Below, one piece after another: positions 20,471-28,651 of a DNA stretch of 64,000 nt. Below the pieces are notes generated by a model. The model was not told the DNA's origin, ran no database searches, and saw only the letters and a program-made list of their open reading frames with translations. Location: positions 5,580,001-5,644,000 of the forward strand of contig NZ_CP107905.1 of NCBI RefSeq assembly GCF_036014015.1, written 5' to 3'. Both the position numbers and the translations under genes were made by a program. Within the stretch, counting starts at the first letter, position 1, and each line of letters begins with the position of its first letter. The DNA is from Streptomyces sp. NBC_00457 (GTDB taxonomy: Bacteria > Actinomycetota > Actinomycetes > Streptomycetales > Streptomycetaceae).

Positions 20471-21019
20471 TCAGTGCCGCTCCGGAAATCTCAGGTACTC
20501 CGGTGGTACGGCCTTCGTCAGCCACACCCCGTTCGCGCTCACCTGGAAGACATGGCCGTCCCGGTGCATGGCGCCGGCGTCCACGGCCAGGACGACGGGG
20601 CGGCCGCGGCGGGCGCCGACGCGGGTCGCCGTCTCACGGTCGGCCGAGAGATGCACGTCGTGCCGGTTCATCGAGCGGAGCCCCTCGGCGCGGATCGCGT
20701 CCAGGTTCCGGGCCACGGTCCCGTGGTACAGGTACGGCGGCGGGGTGGCCGGGGGCAGTCCGAGGTCGACCTCGACGCTGTGGCCCTGGCTGGCGCGGAT
20801 CCGCGAGCCTTCGATCTCGAAGCGTTTCTTGTCGTTGGCGGCGACCACGTGGTCCAGCGCGTCCCGCGTGAAACGGAAGCCGTGCTCGGCTGCCGCGGCC
20901 ATCAGCGTCTCGATCTCGACCCAGCCGCCCTCGTCGAGTACGAGCCCGATCCGCTCGGGCTGATGACGCAGATGCTTGGAGAGGTACTTCGACACCTTCA
21001 CGGTGCGTCTTTCATCCAT
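20471..21019 (-). CDS. kptA: RNA 2'-phosphotransferase (KptA/Tpt1 family)
   Basis: 182 residues from ATG 21019 (MDERRTVKVSKYLSKHLRH), with GAAGG upstream; longer in-frame extension is unlikely. Tpt1/KptA motifs: SKYLSKHLRHQPE, YHGTVARNLDAIRAEGL, HDVHLSADRETATRVG and RRGRPVVLAVDA, covering the Arg-His-Arg-Arg catalytic set. The enzyme removes an internal 2'-phosphate from RNA using NAD+. Bacteria lack the tRNA-splicing pathway that makes such ends in yeast; the natural role in Streptomyces is unclear and may be RNA repair or capping-type chemistry. Confidence 0.9.
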   Translation of the reverse strand: MDERRTVKVSKYLSKHLRHQPERIGLVLDEGGWVEIETLMAAAAEHGFRFTRDALDHVVAANDKKRFEIEGSRIRASQGHSVEVDLGLPPATPPPYLYHGTVARNLDAIRAEGLRSMNRHDVHLSADRETATRVGARRGRPVVLAVDAGAMHRDGHVFQVSANGVWLTKAVPPEYLRFPERH

Positions 21020-21095
21020 GCCTTCAGGGTGCCGCGAGAGACGTGGATCACGCGAATGAATTGACTCCGGATGTTTGATCCACAGCCAAGTCAGG

Positions 21096-21129
21096 TTATC
21101 CACAGGGGAATTGGCGACTCTGTGGACAA
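21096..21129. other. Pair of DnaA boxes upstream of kptA
   Basis: TTATCCACA (21096-21104, + strand) and TGTGGACAA (21121-21129, the reverse of the Streptomyces box TTGTCCACA) face each other in the gap between the MerR gene and kptA. A degenerate copy, TTGATCCACA, lies near 21076. They may bind DnaA and influence kptA, but this is inference from the motif. Confidence 0.55.
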
Positions 21130-21141
21130 CGAGCCATCGAT

Positions 21142-22128
21142 TCAAGGGGTTTCGTCAAGATCCACTGGCGTGACCGGACTTGCGGCAAGCTCGTCCAAGG
21201 CGCGGGCCCGCACCTCGCGTTCGGCGGCCAGCGCGATGAACTCGGCCGCCCTCCCCGGACCAACGAGCTTCTCCACGGCCCACATTGTCTCTGCCGGAAT
21301 CGTCACGGACCGTGACTCCTCGCTCCTGTGCGGGGCCTCGCCCGTGCCGAGGTGTTGCCGCAGGTGCCGCACCGCGAACAGGCGCATCGCGCGGGCGAGT
21401 TCGGCGTCCACGGACTGGCGGGCCAGCGGCCGCAGACGTCGTACGAGCGAGGCTGCCTCGGCGGCGTCCGCGTCGGTCGGACGGTGCGGTCCGTCCAGGT
21501 AGCGGGCGAAGATGTGCTCGGTGGTGAACTCCAGGAAACGGGCCGCGATGTGCTCGACCTGACCCCTCAACTCCCGTAGATGCCCCGAGATCGCGGACAG
21601 AGGCACCCCGGCCGCGTGCAACTCGACGGCCACGGCGAGCTCTTGGGGGCTCGGCACGAGGAACGAGTCGTCGTCGCCCGGCACCGGCTCCAGCACACCG
21701 AGTGCGACCGCCTCGGCGACCGCCGCGTCGTCCGGGGAGCCGCCGAACCGCTCGTCCAGCTCGGCGCGAGAGATCCGTACCGCCTCCTCGTCGGTCCACG
21801 GACCGTCCACCTCGGCGACCAGCCCGAGCACACCGCCGAGCCCCCGCCCGGCGTCCCAGGCCTCCAGGAGCTCCTTGATGGAGGCCAGGGTGTAGCCGCG
21901 GTCCAGGAGATCGGCGATCTGGCGCAGCCGGGCGAGATGCGCGTCGCCGTACACGTTCGCCCGGCCGCGGCGCTCGGGGCGGGGGAGCAGACCGCGGTCC
22001 TGGTAGGCACGGATGGTGCGGACCGTGGCACCGCTGAGGTGCGCGAGGTCCTCGATCCGGTAGGCGGGCGCGGTCCCCGCCCCGGCTGCGGCGCGAAGCC
22101 CCGGGACTCCGGCCACCTCCTCGCTCAT
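21142..22128 (-). CDS. MerR-family transcriptional regulator
   Basis: 328 residues from ATG 22128 (MSEEVAGVPGLRAAAG), whose ATGA overlaps the stop of the gene before it. The MerR helix-turn-helix is at ~23-90: YRIEDLAHLSGATVRTIRAY, QDRGLLPRPERRGRANVY, ARLRQIADLLDRGYTLASIK. The ~230-residue effector part is long for a MerR protein, helical, and lacks the Cys pattern of metal sensors, so an organic ligand is more likely. It is the last gene of a coupled four-gene operon and probably regulates it. Confidence 0.9.
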   Translation of the reverse strand: MSEEVAGVPGLRAAAGAGTAPAYRIEDLAHLSGATVRTIRAYQDRGLLPRPERRGRANVYGDAHLARLRQIADLLDRGYTLASIKELLEAWDAGRGLGGVLGLVAEVDGPWTDEEAVRISRAELDERFGGSPDDAAVAEAVALGVLEPVPGDDDSFLVPSPQELAVAVELHAAGVPLSAISGHLRELRGQVEHIAARFLEFTTEHIFARYLDGPHRPTDADAAEAASLVRRLRPLARQSVDAELARAMRLFAVRHLRQHLGTGEAPHRSEESRSVTIPAETMWAVEKLVGPGRAAEFIALAAEREVRARALDELAASPVTPVDLDETP

Positions 22129-23003
22129 GCCGCCGCCCTCGCCGCCGGTGACCTCCGCAGATACTCGACCGCCCGGCTCAGCGACCCTTCCTGCGAGGGG
22201 TGGTACGACCGCTTGAAGTAGCGGGGTATCGCGGCACCCAGCTCCCGCCACGTCGGCAGCAGGCCCTTGCGGACCGCCGCGTTGTCTCCGGCGAGGGAGT
22301 AGCGCAGGCGGCCGGCGAGCTGCGGGTCGTGACGTATCAGGTACGCAGTGCCCCATACCCACACGTAGAGCATCACCGGCGCGGTGACGGCCATCGCGGC
22401 GAGGCGGCGGGCGTAGCGGGGTGTGCCGGGGCCGGCGCAGTGCTGGTACATGTCGAAGGCGACCGCGCGGTGCTCGACCTCCTCCGCGCCGTGCCAGCGC
22501 AGCAGATCGAGCATGACCTCGTCGGCGTCGGCCCGGTCCAGGGCGTCGGCGGCCAGCACCCAGTCGCCGAGCACCGCCGTGAACTGCTCGATCGCCGCGA
22601 CGACGGCCAGCCGCCAGCGCAGCCACTCCGGCTGCGGTATGGGTGCGCCGAGCGGTGGACGCTCGCCGAGCAGCCGCTCGAAGAGGAAGTCGACGTACTT
22701 GGTGAACTCCGCGGTGTCCAGCCGCTGTGCCTCGAGGTGGTCGAGCACATGCGCGTGCTGCACGCTGTGGGTGGCCTCCTGGCCCATGAACCCCTTGACG
22801 TCCGCCAGGAGTTCGGGATCCCGCACCAGCGGCAGACCCTCCTTGAAGACCTTCACGAACCACCGCTCCCCCGCCGGCAGCAGCAGATGCAGCACGTTGA
22901 TGACGTGGGTCGCGGTCGGCTCGCCCGGGATCCAGTGCAGGGGTGTGCGGGCCCAGTCGAAGGACACGCGGCGCGGGGTGATTGCGTACCGGTGATCGCT
23001 CAT
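22125..23003 (-). CDS. Predicted metal-dependent hydrolase (COG3687 / DUF-type ferritin-like)
   Basis: 292 residues from ATG 23003 (MSDHRYAITPRRVSFDW); the start overlaps the upstream stop as ATGA. Helical throughout, with paired acid/His motifs GQEATHSVQHAH and WHGAEEVEHRAVAFD that look like a di-iron or other metal site, and a hydrophobic helix MAVTAPVMLYVWVWGTAYLI. This matches the 'predicted metal-dependent hydrolase' family that in actinobacteria often sits beside SDR and alpha/beta-hydrolase genes. The reaction is unknown. The position suggests action in the same lipid or steroid-like pathway as the fused enzyme encoded next door. Confidence 0.82.
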   Translation of the reverse strand: MSDHRYAITPRRVSFDWARTPLHWIPGEPTATHVINVLHLLLPAGERWFVKVFKEGLPLVRDPELLADVKGFMGQEATHSVQHAHVLDHLEAQRLDTAEFTKYVDFLFERLLGERPPLGAPIPQPEWLRWRLAVVAAIEQFTAVLGDWVLAADALDRADADEVMLDLLRWHGAEEVEHRAVAFDMYQHCAGPGTPRYARRLAAMAVTAPVMLYVWVWGTAYLIRHDPQLAGRLRYSLAGDNAAVRKGLLPTWRELGAAIPRYFKRSYHPSQEGSLSRAVEYLRRSPAARAAA

Positions 23004-24757
23004 AGCGGTGGCTCCAGCCGGGCGACGGCCCGCAGTGCGCGGGGCGTGAACCGGGACATGAGGAGGGTGCCGCGCGCCTCGGGTGTCACCGGGACGACGG
23101 CTTGGTTCTTCACCACCGCCCGCAGGATCGCGTCGGCGACCTTCTCCGGTGGATAGTTCCGCAGCCCGTACAGACGGGCGGTCTTCTTCTGGCGCCGCTT
23201 CTCCTCGGCGGCGTCGACCCCGGCGAAGCGCGCGGTCGAGGTGATGTTGGTGTTGACGAAGCCGGGGCAGATCGCCGTCACGCCGATGCCCTGTCCGGCC
23301 AGCTCCGCGCGCAGGCACTGGCTCAGCATCAGCACGGCCGCTTTGGAGGTGCTGTAGGCGGGCAGCGCCTTGGAGGGCTGGTACGCCGCCGCCGACGCGG
23401 TGTTGACGATGTGGCCGCCCTGTCCGCGCTCGGCCATCTGCCTCCCGAAGAGGCGGCAGCCGTGGATCACGCCCCACAGGTTGACGTCGAGGACCTTCTT
23501 CCAGTCCTCCGGGCTGGTGTTGAGGAAGGAGCCGGACAGGCCGATCCCGGCGTTGTTCACCAGCACGTCCACCACGCCGTACTCGGCGGCGACCTTCTCG
23601 GCGAGCTTCTCCATGGCCTGCTCGTCACAGACGTCGACGGTCTCCGCCCACGCCTCGGGGGCGCCGATCAGCCGGGACAGCTCGGCGGTGCGCGCCGCGG
23701 CCTCCGCGTCCCGGTCGACGGCCACCACGCGCGCGCCCGCCTCGGCGAACGCGAACGCGGTGGCCCGCCCGATGCCGCTGCCCGCGCCGGTGACCAGGAC
23801 GAGCTGTCCGCCGAACCGGTCGGCGTGCCTGCCCGTGGCGCTCATCCGCGGTCTGCCGCCCTCGACGGCGGTCACGAACTCGGAGATCCACGCCGTCAGT
23901 TGGTCGGGCCGGGAACGCGGGACCCAGTGCTTGGCGGGGAGCGTGCGGCGGGTCAACTGCGGAACCCACTCCTCCAGCCCGTCGCACAACTTCTGCGACA
24001 GGAACGCGTCCCCCAGGGGCGTGATGAGCTGCACGGGCGCGTGCGCGTAGGCGTCCGTGCGGGGTCTGCGCAGCCTCGGCCGTACGTTGTCCCGGTACAG
24101 CCATGCCCCGTGGGCCGCGTCCCTGGGGAGCGAGGAGGTCGGGTAGCCGTCGCGAGGTACGCGCTCGACGCGTTCCAGGATCCGCGGCCAGCTCTTGCCG
24201 AGGGGGCCGCGCCAGGCCAGTTCGGGCAGGACCGGCGTGTGCAGCAGATACACGTACCAGGACTTGGCGCCCTGGCCCAGCAACTGGCCGACCCGGCGCG
24301 GGGTGGGGCGCTTCACGCGCGTGTGGATCCAGTGCCCGAAGTGGTCCAGGGAGGGTCCGGACATCGAGGTGAAGGACGCGATGCGTCCCTCGGTGCGCTG
24401 GACGGTGACGAACTCCCAGGACTGCACCGAGCCCCAGTCGTGCCCCACCAGATGCACCGGCCGGTCCGGGCTGACCGCGTCCACGACCGCCACAAAGTCG
24501 TCCGTCAGCTTCTCCAGCGTGAACCCACCGCGCAGCGGCCGCGGTGCCGTGGACCGGCCGTGGCCCCGGACGTCGTACGCCACGACATGGAAGCGGTCGG
24601 CGAGGCCGACGGCGACCTCGGACCACACCTCCTTGCTGTCGGGGTAGCCGTGCACGAGGACGACCGTCGGCCGGTCCGGGTCCCCCAGCTCGGCGACGCA
24701 CAGCTCGACACCGCCGGTCCGCACCCGGCGCTCCCACGCCCCCTTAAGTACCGTCAC
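23000..24757 (-). CDS. EphD-like fusion: alpha/beta hydrolase (epoxide hydrolase type) plus short-chain dehydrogenase
   Basis: 585 residues from GTG 24757 (VTVLKGAWERR), overlapping the upstream stop as GTGA, with GGAGGA just before. Residues ~1-300 are an alpha/beta hydrolase: VLVHGYPDSKEVW, and GHDWGS with the Asp nucleophile near 107, as in epoxide hydrolases. Residues ~315-585 are a classical SDR: TGAGSGIG at 323-330, NNAG at 401-404, Ser near 455 and the YSTSK pair (Tyr468, Lys472). This layout is that of mycobacterial EphD (Rv2214c), which acts in mycolic-acid metabolism. Streptomyces lacks mycolates, so the substrate must differ. Central gene of a four-gene operon. Confidence 0.9.
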   Translation of the reverse strand: MTVLKGAWERRVRTGGVELCVAELGDPDRPTVVLVHGYPDSKEVWSEVAVGLADRFHVVAYDVRGHGRSTAPRPLRGGFTLEKLTDDFVAVVDAVSPDRPVHLVGHDWGSVQSWEFVTVQRTEGRIASFTSMSGPSLDHFGHWIHTRVKRPTPRRVGQLLGQGAKSWYVYLLHTPVLPELAWRGPLGKSWPRILERVERVPRDGYPTSSLPRDAAHGAWLYRDNVRPRLRRPRTDAYAHAPVQLITPLGDAFLSQKLCDGLEEWVPQLTRRTLPAKHWVPRSRPDQLTAWISEFVTAVEGGRPRMSATGRHADRFGGQLVLVTGAGSGIGRATAFAFAEAGARVVAVDRDAEAAARTAELSRLIGAPEAWAETVDVCDEQAMEKLAEKVAAEYGVVDVLVNNAGIGLSGSFLNTSPEDWKKVLDVNLWGVIHGCRLFGRQMAERGQGGHIVNTASAAAYQPSKALPAYSTSKAAVLMLSQCLRAELAGQGIGVTAICPGFVNTNITSTARFAGVDAAEEKRRQKKTARLYGLRNYPPEKVADAILRAVVKNQAVVPVTPEARGTLLMSRFTPRALRAVARLEPPL

Positions 24758-25596
24758 CTGTCCTCCGCCCAGCGCCGCACATGCGGCAGATCGTCGTCCA
24801 GCCAGAAGGCGCTCTCCTCGGGATCCTTGGAGTCGGTGACGACCAGGATCTCCTCGAACTTCGCGCCCGTACCCCGGAAGCCGAGATGGGGTTCGACCGC
24901 CCACAGGCCCGGCTGCGGCGGGTGGTCGGAGAAGCGGTACGGCGACCACAGCGGCGACCAGCCCTCGCGGTGACCGTGCAGCGCGTCGCTCGCCAGGCCC
25001 TTCAGGGACTGGGTGCCGAACCCGAAGACATGCGGCGACCAGCGGCGCTCCCTGACCCGGTCCACCTTGTGGGCGATCACGCCGAACGGGTAGGCGCGGT
25101 GCCGGTTGGCGTAGCCCTGGCGGGCCATGAGCCGGTCCACGTCCTCGTAGATCTCCCTGAGCGGGCGGCGCTCGCGCACCTCGCGCAGGATCAGCTCACG
25201 GTGCGCCTCCAGGTCGGCCATCAGCTTGTCCTGCACCGGGTTGAGGCCGAGCGAGCCGGAGTAGCCGATGTCCGCCGTGCAGCCCTCGAAGACCGGGGCC
25301 AGGTCCAGGATGAACGGCATGCCGGGCTCGAGCCGGCGGTTGGTGGGGAAGAACTGCAGCGGAACGCGGAAGTTCACGAACGCCGTACGGTCGCCGAACC
25401 AGGCGAAGGGCAGATGGAACCAGTCCCGCACACCCCGCTCACGCAGCCACTCGCGTTGCATCCGCGCCGCCTCGCGCTCGGTCACCCCCGGCTGCAACCG
25501 GGCCGCGACCGCCTCCGCGCACTCGTACGCCAGGCGCTGCACCCTCCGGAACTTCCGCAGCTCCGCGGCGCGTTCATCTGCAACAGCCGTCGTCAT
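24754..25596 (-). CDS. M24 (aminopeptidase P / creatinase fold) family protein
   Basis: 280 residues from ATG 25596 (MTTAVADERAAELRKFR). The pita-bread fold is seen in CAEAVAARLQPGVTEREAA, the metal-Asp region FILDLAPVFEGCTADIGYSG, the His region YPFGVIAHKVDRVRERRW, and Glu ligands in LWAVEPHLGF and KFEEILVVTD. The five-ligand pattern seems kept, but it lacks the N-terminal domain of true proline peptidases, so it could hydrolyse something other than peptides. First gene of the coupled operon. Its upstream region, shared with the divergent ABC operon, contains a DnaA box. Confidence 0.82.
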   Translation of the reverse strand: MTTAVADERAAELRKFRRVQRLAYECAEAVAARLQPGVTEREAARMQREWLRERGVRDWFHLPFAWFGDRTAFVNFRVPLQFFPTNRRLEPGMPFILDLAPVFEGCTADIGYSGSLGLNPVQDKLMADLEAHRELILREVRERRPLREIYEDVDRLMARQGYANRHRAYPFGVIAHKVDRVRERRWSPHVFGFGTQSLKGLASDALHGHREGWSPLWSPYRFSDHPPQPGLWAVEPHLGFRGTGAKFEEILVVTDSKDPEESAFWLDDDLPHVRRWAEDR

Positions 25597-25847
25597 CCGA
25601 CACCGCCCCACCCTGTCCACGCTGACCGCGGTACGTGTCCGTAACTTGACACTGGCGAATGTGACAGTTGTTGGAGGCTGCGTCAATAGGCCTGTGCGGG
25701 CCTGTGGACAACGCCGCCCATGTGGAAAAGACGGCGGCGTTGTTCGACCTCAGGGTGACCCTTAGGGCCCCGTAATACTCGAGAGGGAGGCCAAGACGGC
25801 TCTCCGGTCTGACGACCGGAGTGGTTCGCGTCACTACCGTCTTACAC
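25597..25847. promoter_or_regulatory. Divergent promoter region with a DnaA box and a leader hairpin
   Basis: TGTGGACAA at 25703-25711 is an inverted DnaA box. CTCCGGTC (25802-25809) and GACCGGAG (25814-25821) form a perfect 8-bp stem with loop TGAC, 26 bases before the ABC ATPase start. The hairpin may be an operator or a leader structure. No -10/-35 pair is convincing on either strand. Confidence 0.4.
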
Positions 25848-26834
25848 GTGACTGTGATCGCGACCGAAAGCCTGAGCAAGCGGTTCCCCCGGGTGACCGC
25901 GCTTGACCGGCTCTCCGTGGACGTCGGGCCCGGTGTGACCGGACTCGTCGGAGCCAATGGAGCCGGCAAGTCCACACTGATCAAGATCCTGCTGGGTCTG
26001 TCCCCCGCCACCGAAGGCCGTGCCGAAGTGCTCGGACTCGACGTCGCCACCAAGGGCGCCGCGATCCGCGAGCGAGTCGGCTACATGCCGGAACACGACT
26101 GTCTGCCGCCGGACGTCTCGGCCACCGAGTTCGTCGTCCACATGGCACGCATGTCCGGCCTCCCGCCTGCCGCCGCGCGCGAGCGCACCGCGGACACCCT
26201 GCGCCATGTCGGTCTGTACGAGGAGCGCTACCGCCCCATCGGCGGCTACTCGACCGGCATGAAGCAGCGCGTGAAGCTGGCCCAGGCCCTGGTGCACGAC
26301 CCGCAACTGGTCTTCCTGGACGAGCCGACCAACGGCCTCGACCCGGTCGGCCGCGACGAGATGCTCGGCCTGATCCGCCGGATCTACACCGACTTCGGCA
26401 TCTCCGTCCTGGTCACCTCGCACCTGCTGGGCGAACTGGAGCGCACCTGCGACCACGTCGTCGTGGTCGACGGCGGCAAGCTCCTGCGCTCCAGCTCCAC
26501 CACGGACTTCACCCAGACCACGACGACGCTCGCCGTCGAGGTCACCGACACCGACGCACACCCGGACGGCACCCGCGCGCTGCGCGAGGCGCTGCACGCG
26601 CGCGGGGTGGAGCTCCTCGACTCGGCGAGCGGCCTGCCGGGCGCCGGTCACATCCTGCTGCTCACCGCGCAGGGCGAGGAGACCTACGACCTCGTCCGCG
26701 ACGTGGTGGCCGACCTCGGCCTCGGCCTGATCCGCATGGAACAGCGCAGGCACCACATCTCCGAGGTCTTCACGGACGAGGCCTCAAAGGACACCGACGC
26801 ACAGCGGAAGGAGGCCGTCGGCCATGGCAGTTGA
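25848..26834 (+). CDS. ABC transporter ATP-binding protein (ABC-2 type, first pair)
   Basis: 328 residues from GTG 25848 (VTVIATESLSKRFP); there is no Shine-Dalgarno, so the transcript may be leaderless or start at GTG 25854. Walker A GANGAGKST, Q-loop around GYMPEHDCLPPD, signature YSTGMKQRVKLAQAL, Walker B LVFLDEPTNGLD and the switch His in TSHLLGE are all present. A ~90-residue C-terminal extension follows. The stop overlaps the permease gene by 11 bases. Together with the next three genes it forms a four-gene exporter locus. Confidence 0.92.
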   Translation: MTVIATESLSKRFPRVTALDRLSVDVGPGVTGLVGANGAGKSTLIKILLGLSPATEGRAEVLGLDVATKGAAIRERVGYMPEHDCLPPDVSATEFVVHMARMSGLPPAAARERTADTLRHVGLYEERYRPIGGYSTGMKQRVKLAQALVHDPQLVFLDEPTNGLDPVGRDEMLGLIRRIYTDFGISVLVTSHLLGELERTCDHVVVVDGGKLLRSSSTTDFTQTTTTLAVEVTDTDAHPDGTRALREALHARGVELLDSASGLPGAGHILLLTAQGEETYDLVRDVVADLGLGLIRMEQRRHHISEVFTDEASKDTDAQRKEAVGHGS

Positions 26835-27732
26835 GCACCCCGTAGCGGCACCCCCGGGCGACCAGACCCGCATCCACAACATCGGCTACCGCAACTACGA
26901 CGGCCCCCGCCTCGGCCGCTCCTACGCCACCCGCTCGCTGTACTCGCAGTCCCTGCGCGGCTCCTACGGCCTCGGCCGCTCGGTGAAGTCCAAGGTGCTG
27001 CCGATGCTGCTGTTCGTGGTGATGTGCGTACCCGCGGCCATCATGGTCGCCGTCGCGGTCGCCACCAAGGCGAACGACCTGCCCGTCGACTACACCCGCT
27101 ACGCGATCATCATGCAGGCCGTCATCAGCCTGTACGTCGCCTCGCAGGCACCCCAGTCCGTCTCCCGCGACCTGCGCTTCAAGACCGTACCGCTGTACTT
27201 CTCACGGCCCATCGAAACCGCCGACTACGTCCGCGCCAAGTACGCGGCGCTCGCCTCGGCCCTGTTCATCCTCACCGCCGCCCCGCTGATCGTGCTCTAT
27301 GTGGGCGCGCTGCTGGCGAAACTCGACTTCGCCGACCAGACCAAGGGATTCGGCCAGGGACTCGTCGCCGTGGCTCTGCTCTCACTGCTCTTCGCCGGCA
27401 TCGGCCTCGTCATCGCCTCGGTCACCCCGCGCCGCGGCTTCGGCATCGCCGCCGTGATCGCCGTCCTGACCATCTCCTACGGCGCCGTCTCCACGCTCCA
27501 GGCCATCGCCGACGCACAGGGCACGACCGACGCCATCGCCTGGATCGGCCTGTTCTCGCCGATCACGCTCATCGACGGAGTGCAGTCGGCGTTCCTCGGA
27601 GCCTCATCGGCCTTCCCAGGTGCCGTCGGCCCGTCCAACGGCGAGGGCGTGGTCTACGTCCTCGTCACCGTGGGCCTGATCGCCGCCTGCTACGGCCTCC
27701 TGATGCGCCGCTACCGAAAGGTCGGACTGTGA
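26824..27732 (+). CDS. ABC-2 type permease (first pair)
   Basis: 302 residues from ATG 26824, with GGAAGGAGG upstream inside the ATPase gene. The N-terminal cytosolic segment contains IHNIGYRNYDGPRLGRSY, a motif common to streptomycete permeases of this kind. Six hydrophobic spans follow (MLLFVVMCVPAAIMVAVAVA, GLVAVALLSLLFAGIGLVIA, VYVLVTVGLIAACYGLL and others). Substrate unknown; probably exports a small molecule or acts on the membrane. Confidence 0.9.
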   Translation: MAVEHPVAAPPGDQTRIHNIGYRNYDGPRLGRSYATRSLYSQSLRGSYGLGRSVKSKVLPMLLFVVMCVPAAIMVAVAVATKANDLPVDYTRYAIIMQAVISLYVASQAPQSVSRDLRFKTVPLYFSRPIETADYVRAKYAALASALFILTAAPLIVLYVGALLAKLDFADQTKGFGQGLVAVALLSLLFAGIGLVIASVTPRRGFGIAAVIAVLTISYGAVSTLQAIADAQGTTDAIAWIGLFSPITLIDGVQSAFLGASSAFPGAVGPSNGEGVVYVLVTVGLIAACYGLLMRRYRKVGL

Positions 27733-28640
27733 CCACGCTCTCCATCGACCACGTCTCCCGCTGGTTCGGCAACGTGGTCGCCGTCAACGACATCACCATG
27801 ACGATCGGCCCCGGCGTCACCGGCCTCCTCGGCCCCAACGGCGCCGGAAAGTCCACCCTCATCAACATGATGGCCGGCTTCCTGGCCCCCTCGACGGGCA
27901 CCGTCACCCTCGACGGCCAGCCGACCTGGCGCAACGAGCAGATCTACAAGCAGATCGGCATCGTCCCCGAACGCGAGGCGATGTACGACTTCCTCACCGG
28001 CCGCGAATTCGTCGTCGCCAACGCCGAATTGCACGGCCTCGGCGCCAAGGCCGCCCAGAAGGCCCTGGCCACCGTCGAGATGGAGTACGCGCAGGACCGC
28101 AAGATCTCCACGTACTCCAAGGGCATGCGGCAGCGCGTGAAGATGGCCAGCGCCCTGGTCCACAACCCCTCGCTCCTGCTCCTCGACGAACCCTTCAACG
28201 GCATGGACCCGCGTCAGCGCATGCAGCTGATGGACCTGCTGCGGAAAATGGGCGACGAGGGCCGAACGGTCCTGTTCTCGTCCCACATCCTCGAAGAGGT
28301 CGAGCAACTCGCCCGCCACATCGAGGTCGTCGTCGCCGGACGGCACGCGGCCAGCGGCGACTTCCGCAAGATCCGCCGCCTGATGACCGACCGCCCGCAC
28401 CGCTACCTGGTGCGCTCCAGCGACGACCGCGCGCTCGCGGCCGCGCTGATCTCCGACTCGTCGACGTCCGGCATCGAAGTCGACCTGGCGGAAGGCGCGT
28501 TGCGCATCCAGGCCGTCGACTTCGGCCGCTTCACCGCGCTGCTGCCCAAGGTCGCCCGCGACCACGGCATCCGGCTGCTGACGGTCTCGCCGTCCGACGA
28601 GTCCCTCGAGTCCGTGTTCTCGTATCTGGTCGCGGCGTAG
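27729..28640 (+). CDS. ABC transporter ATP-binding protein (second pair)
   Basis: 303 residues from GTG 27729, overlapping the permease stop as GTGA. Walker A GPNGAGKST, Q-loop near IGIVPEREAMYDFL, signature YSKGMRQRVKMASAL, Walker B LLLLDEPFNGMD and the switch His in SSHILEEVEQLA. It is a paralogue of the ATPase at 25848, with a similar C-terminal extension (~80 residues). Each ATPase has its own permease, suggesting a pseudo-heterodimeric exporter or two linked exporters. Confidence 0.93.
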   Translation: MTTLSIDHVSRWFGNVVAVNDITMTIGPGVTGLLGPNGAGKSTLINMMAGFLAPSTGTVTLDGQPTWRNEQIYKQIGIVPEREAMYDFLTGREFVVANAELHGLGAKAAQKALATVEMEYAQDRKISTYSKGMRQRVKMASALVHNPSLLLLDEPFNGMDPRQRMQLMDLLRKMGDEGRTVLFSSHILEEVEQLARHIEVVVAGRHAASGDFRKIRRLMTDRPHRYLVRSSDDRALAAALISDSSTSGIEVDLAEGALRIQAVDFGRFTALLPKVARDHGIRLLTVSPSDESLESVFSYLVAA

Positions 28641-28651
28641 GAGGCCGAAAG

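Noticed and set aside
20862..20874. Possible parS (CGCGTGAAACGG) in kptA
   Set aside because: Only the right half matches; left half (CCCGC) does not, so no palindrome.
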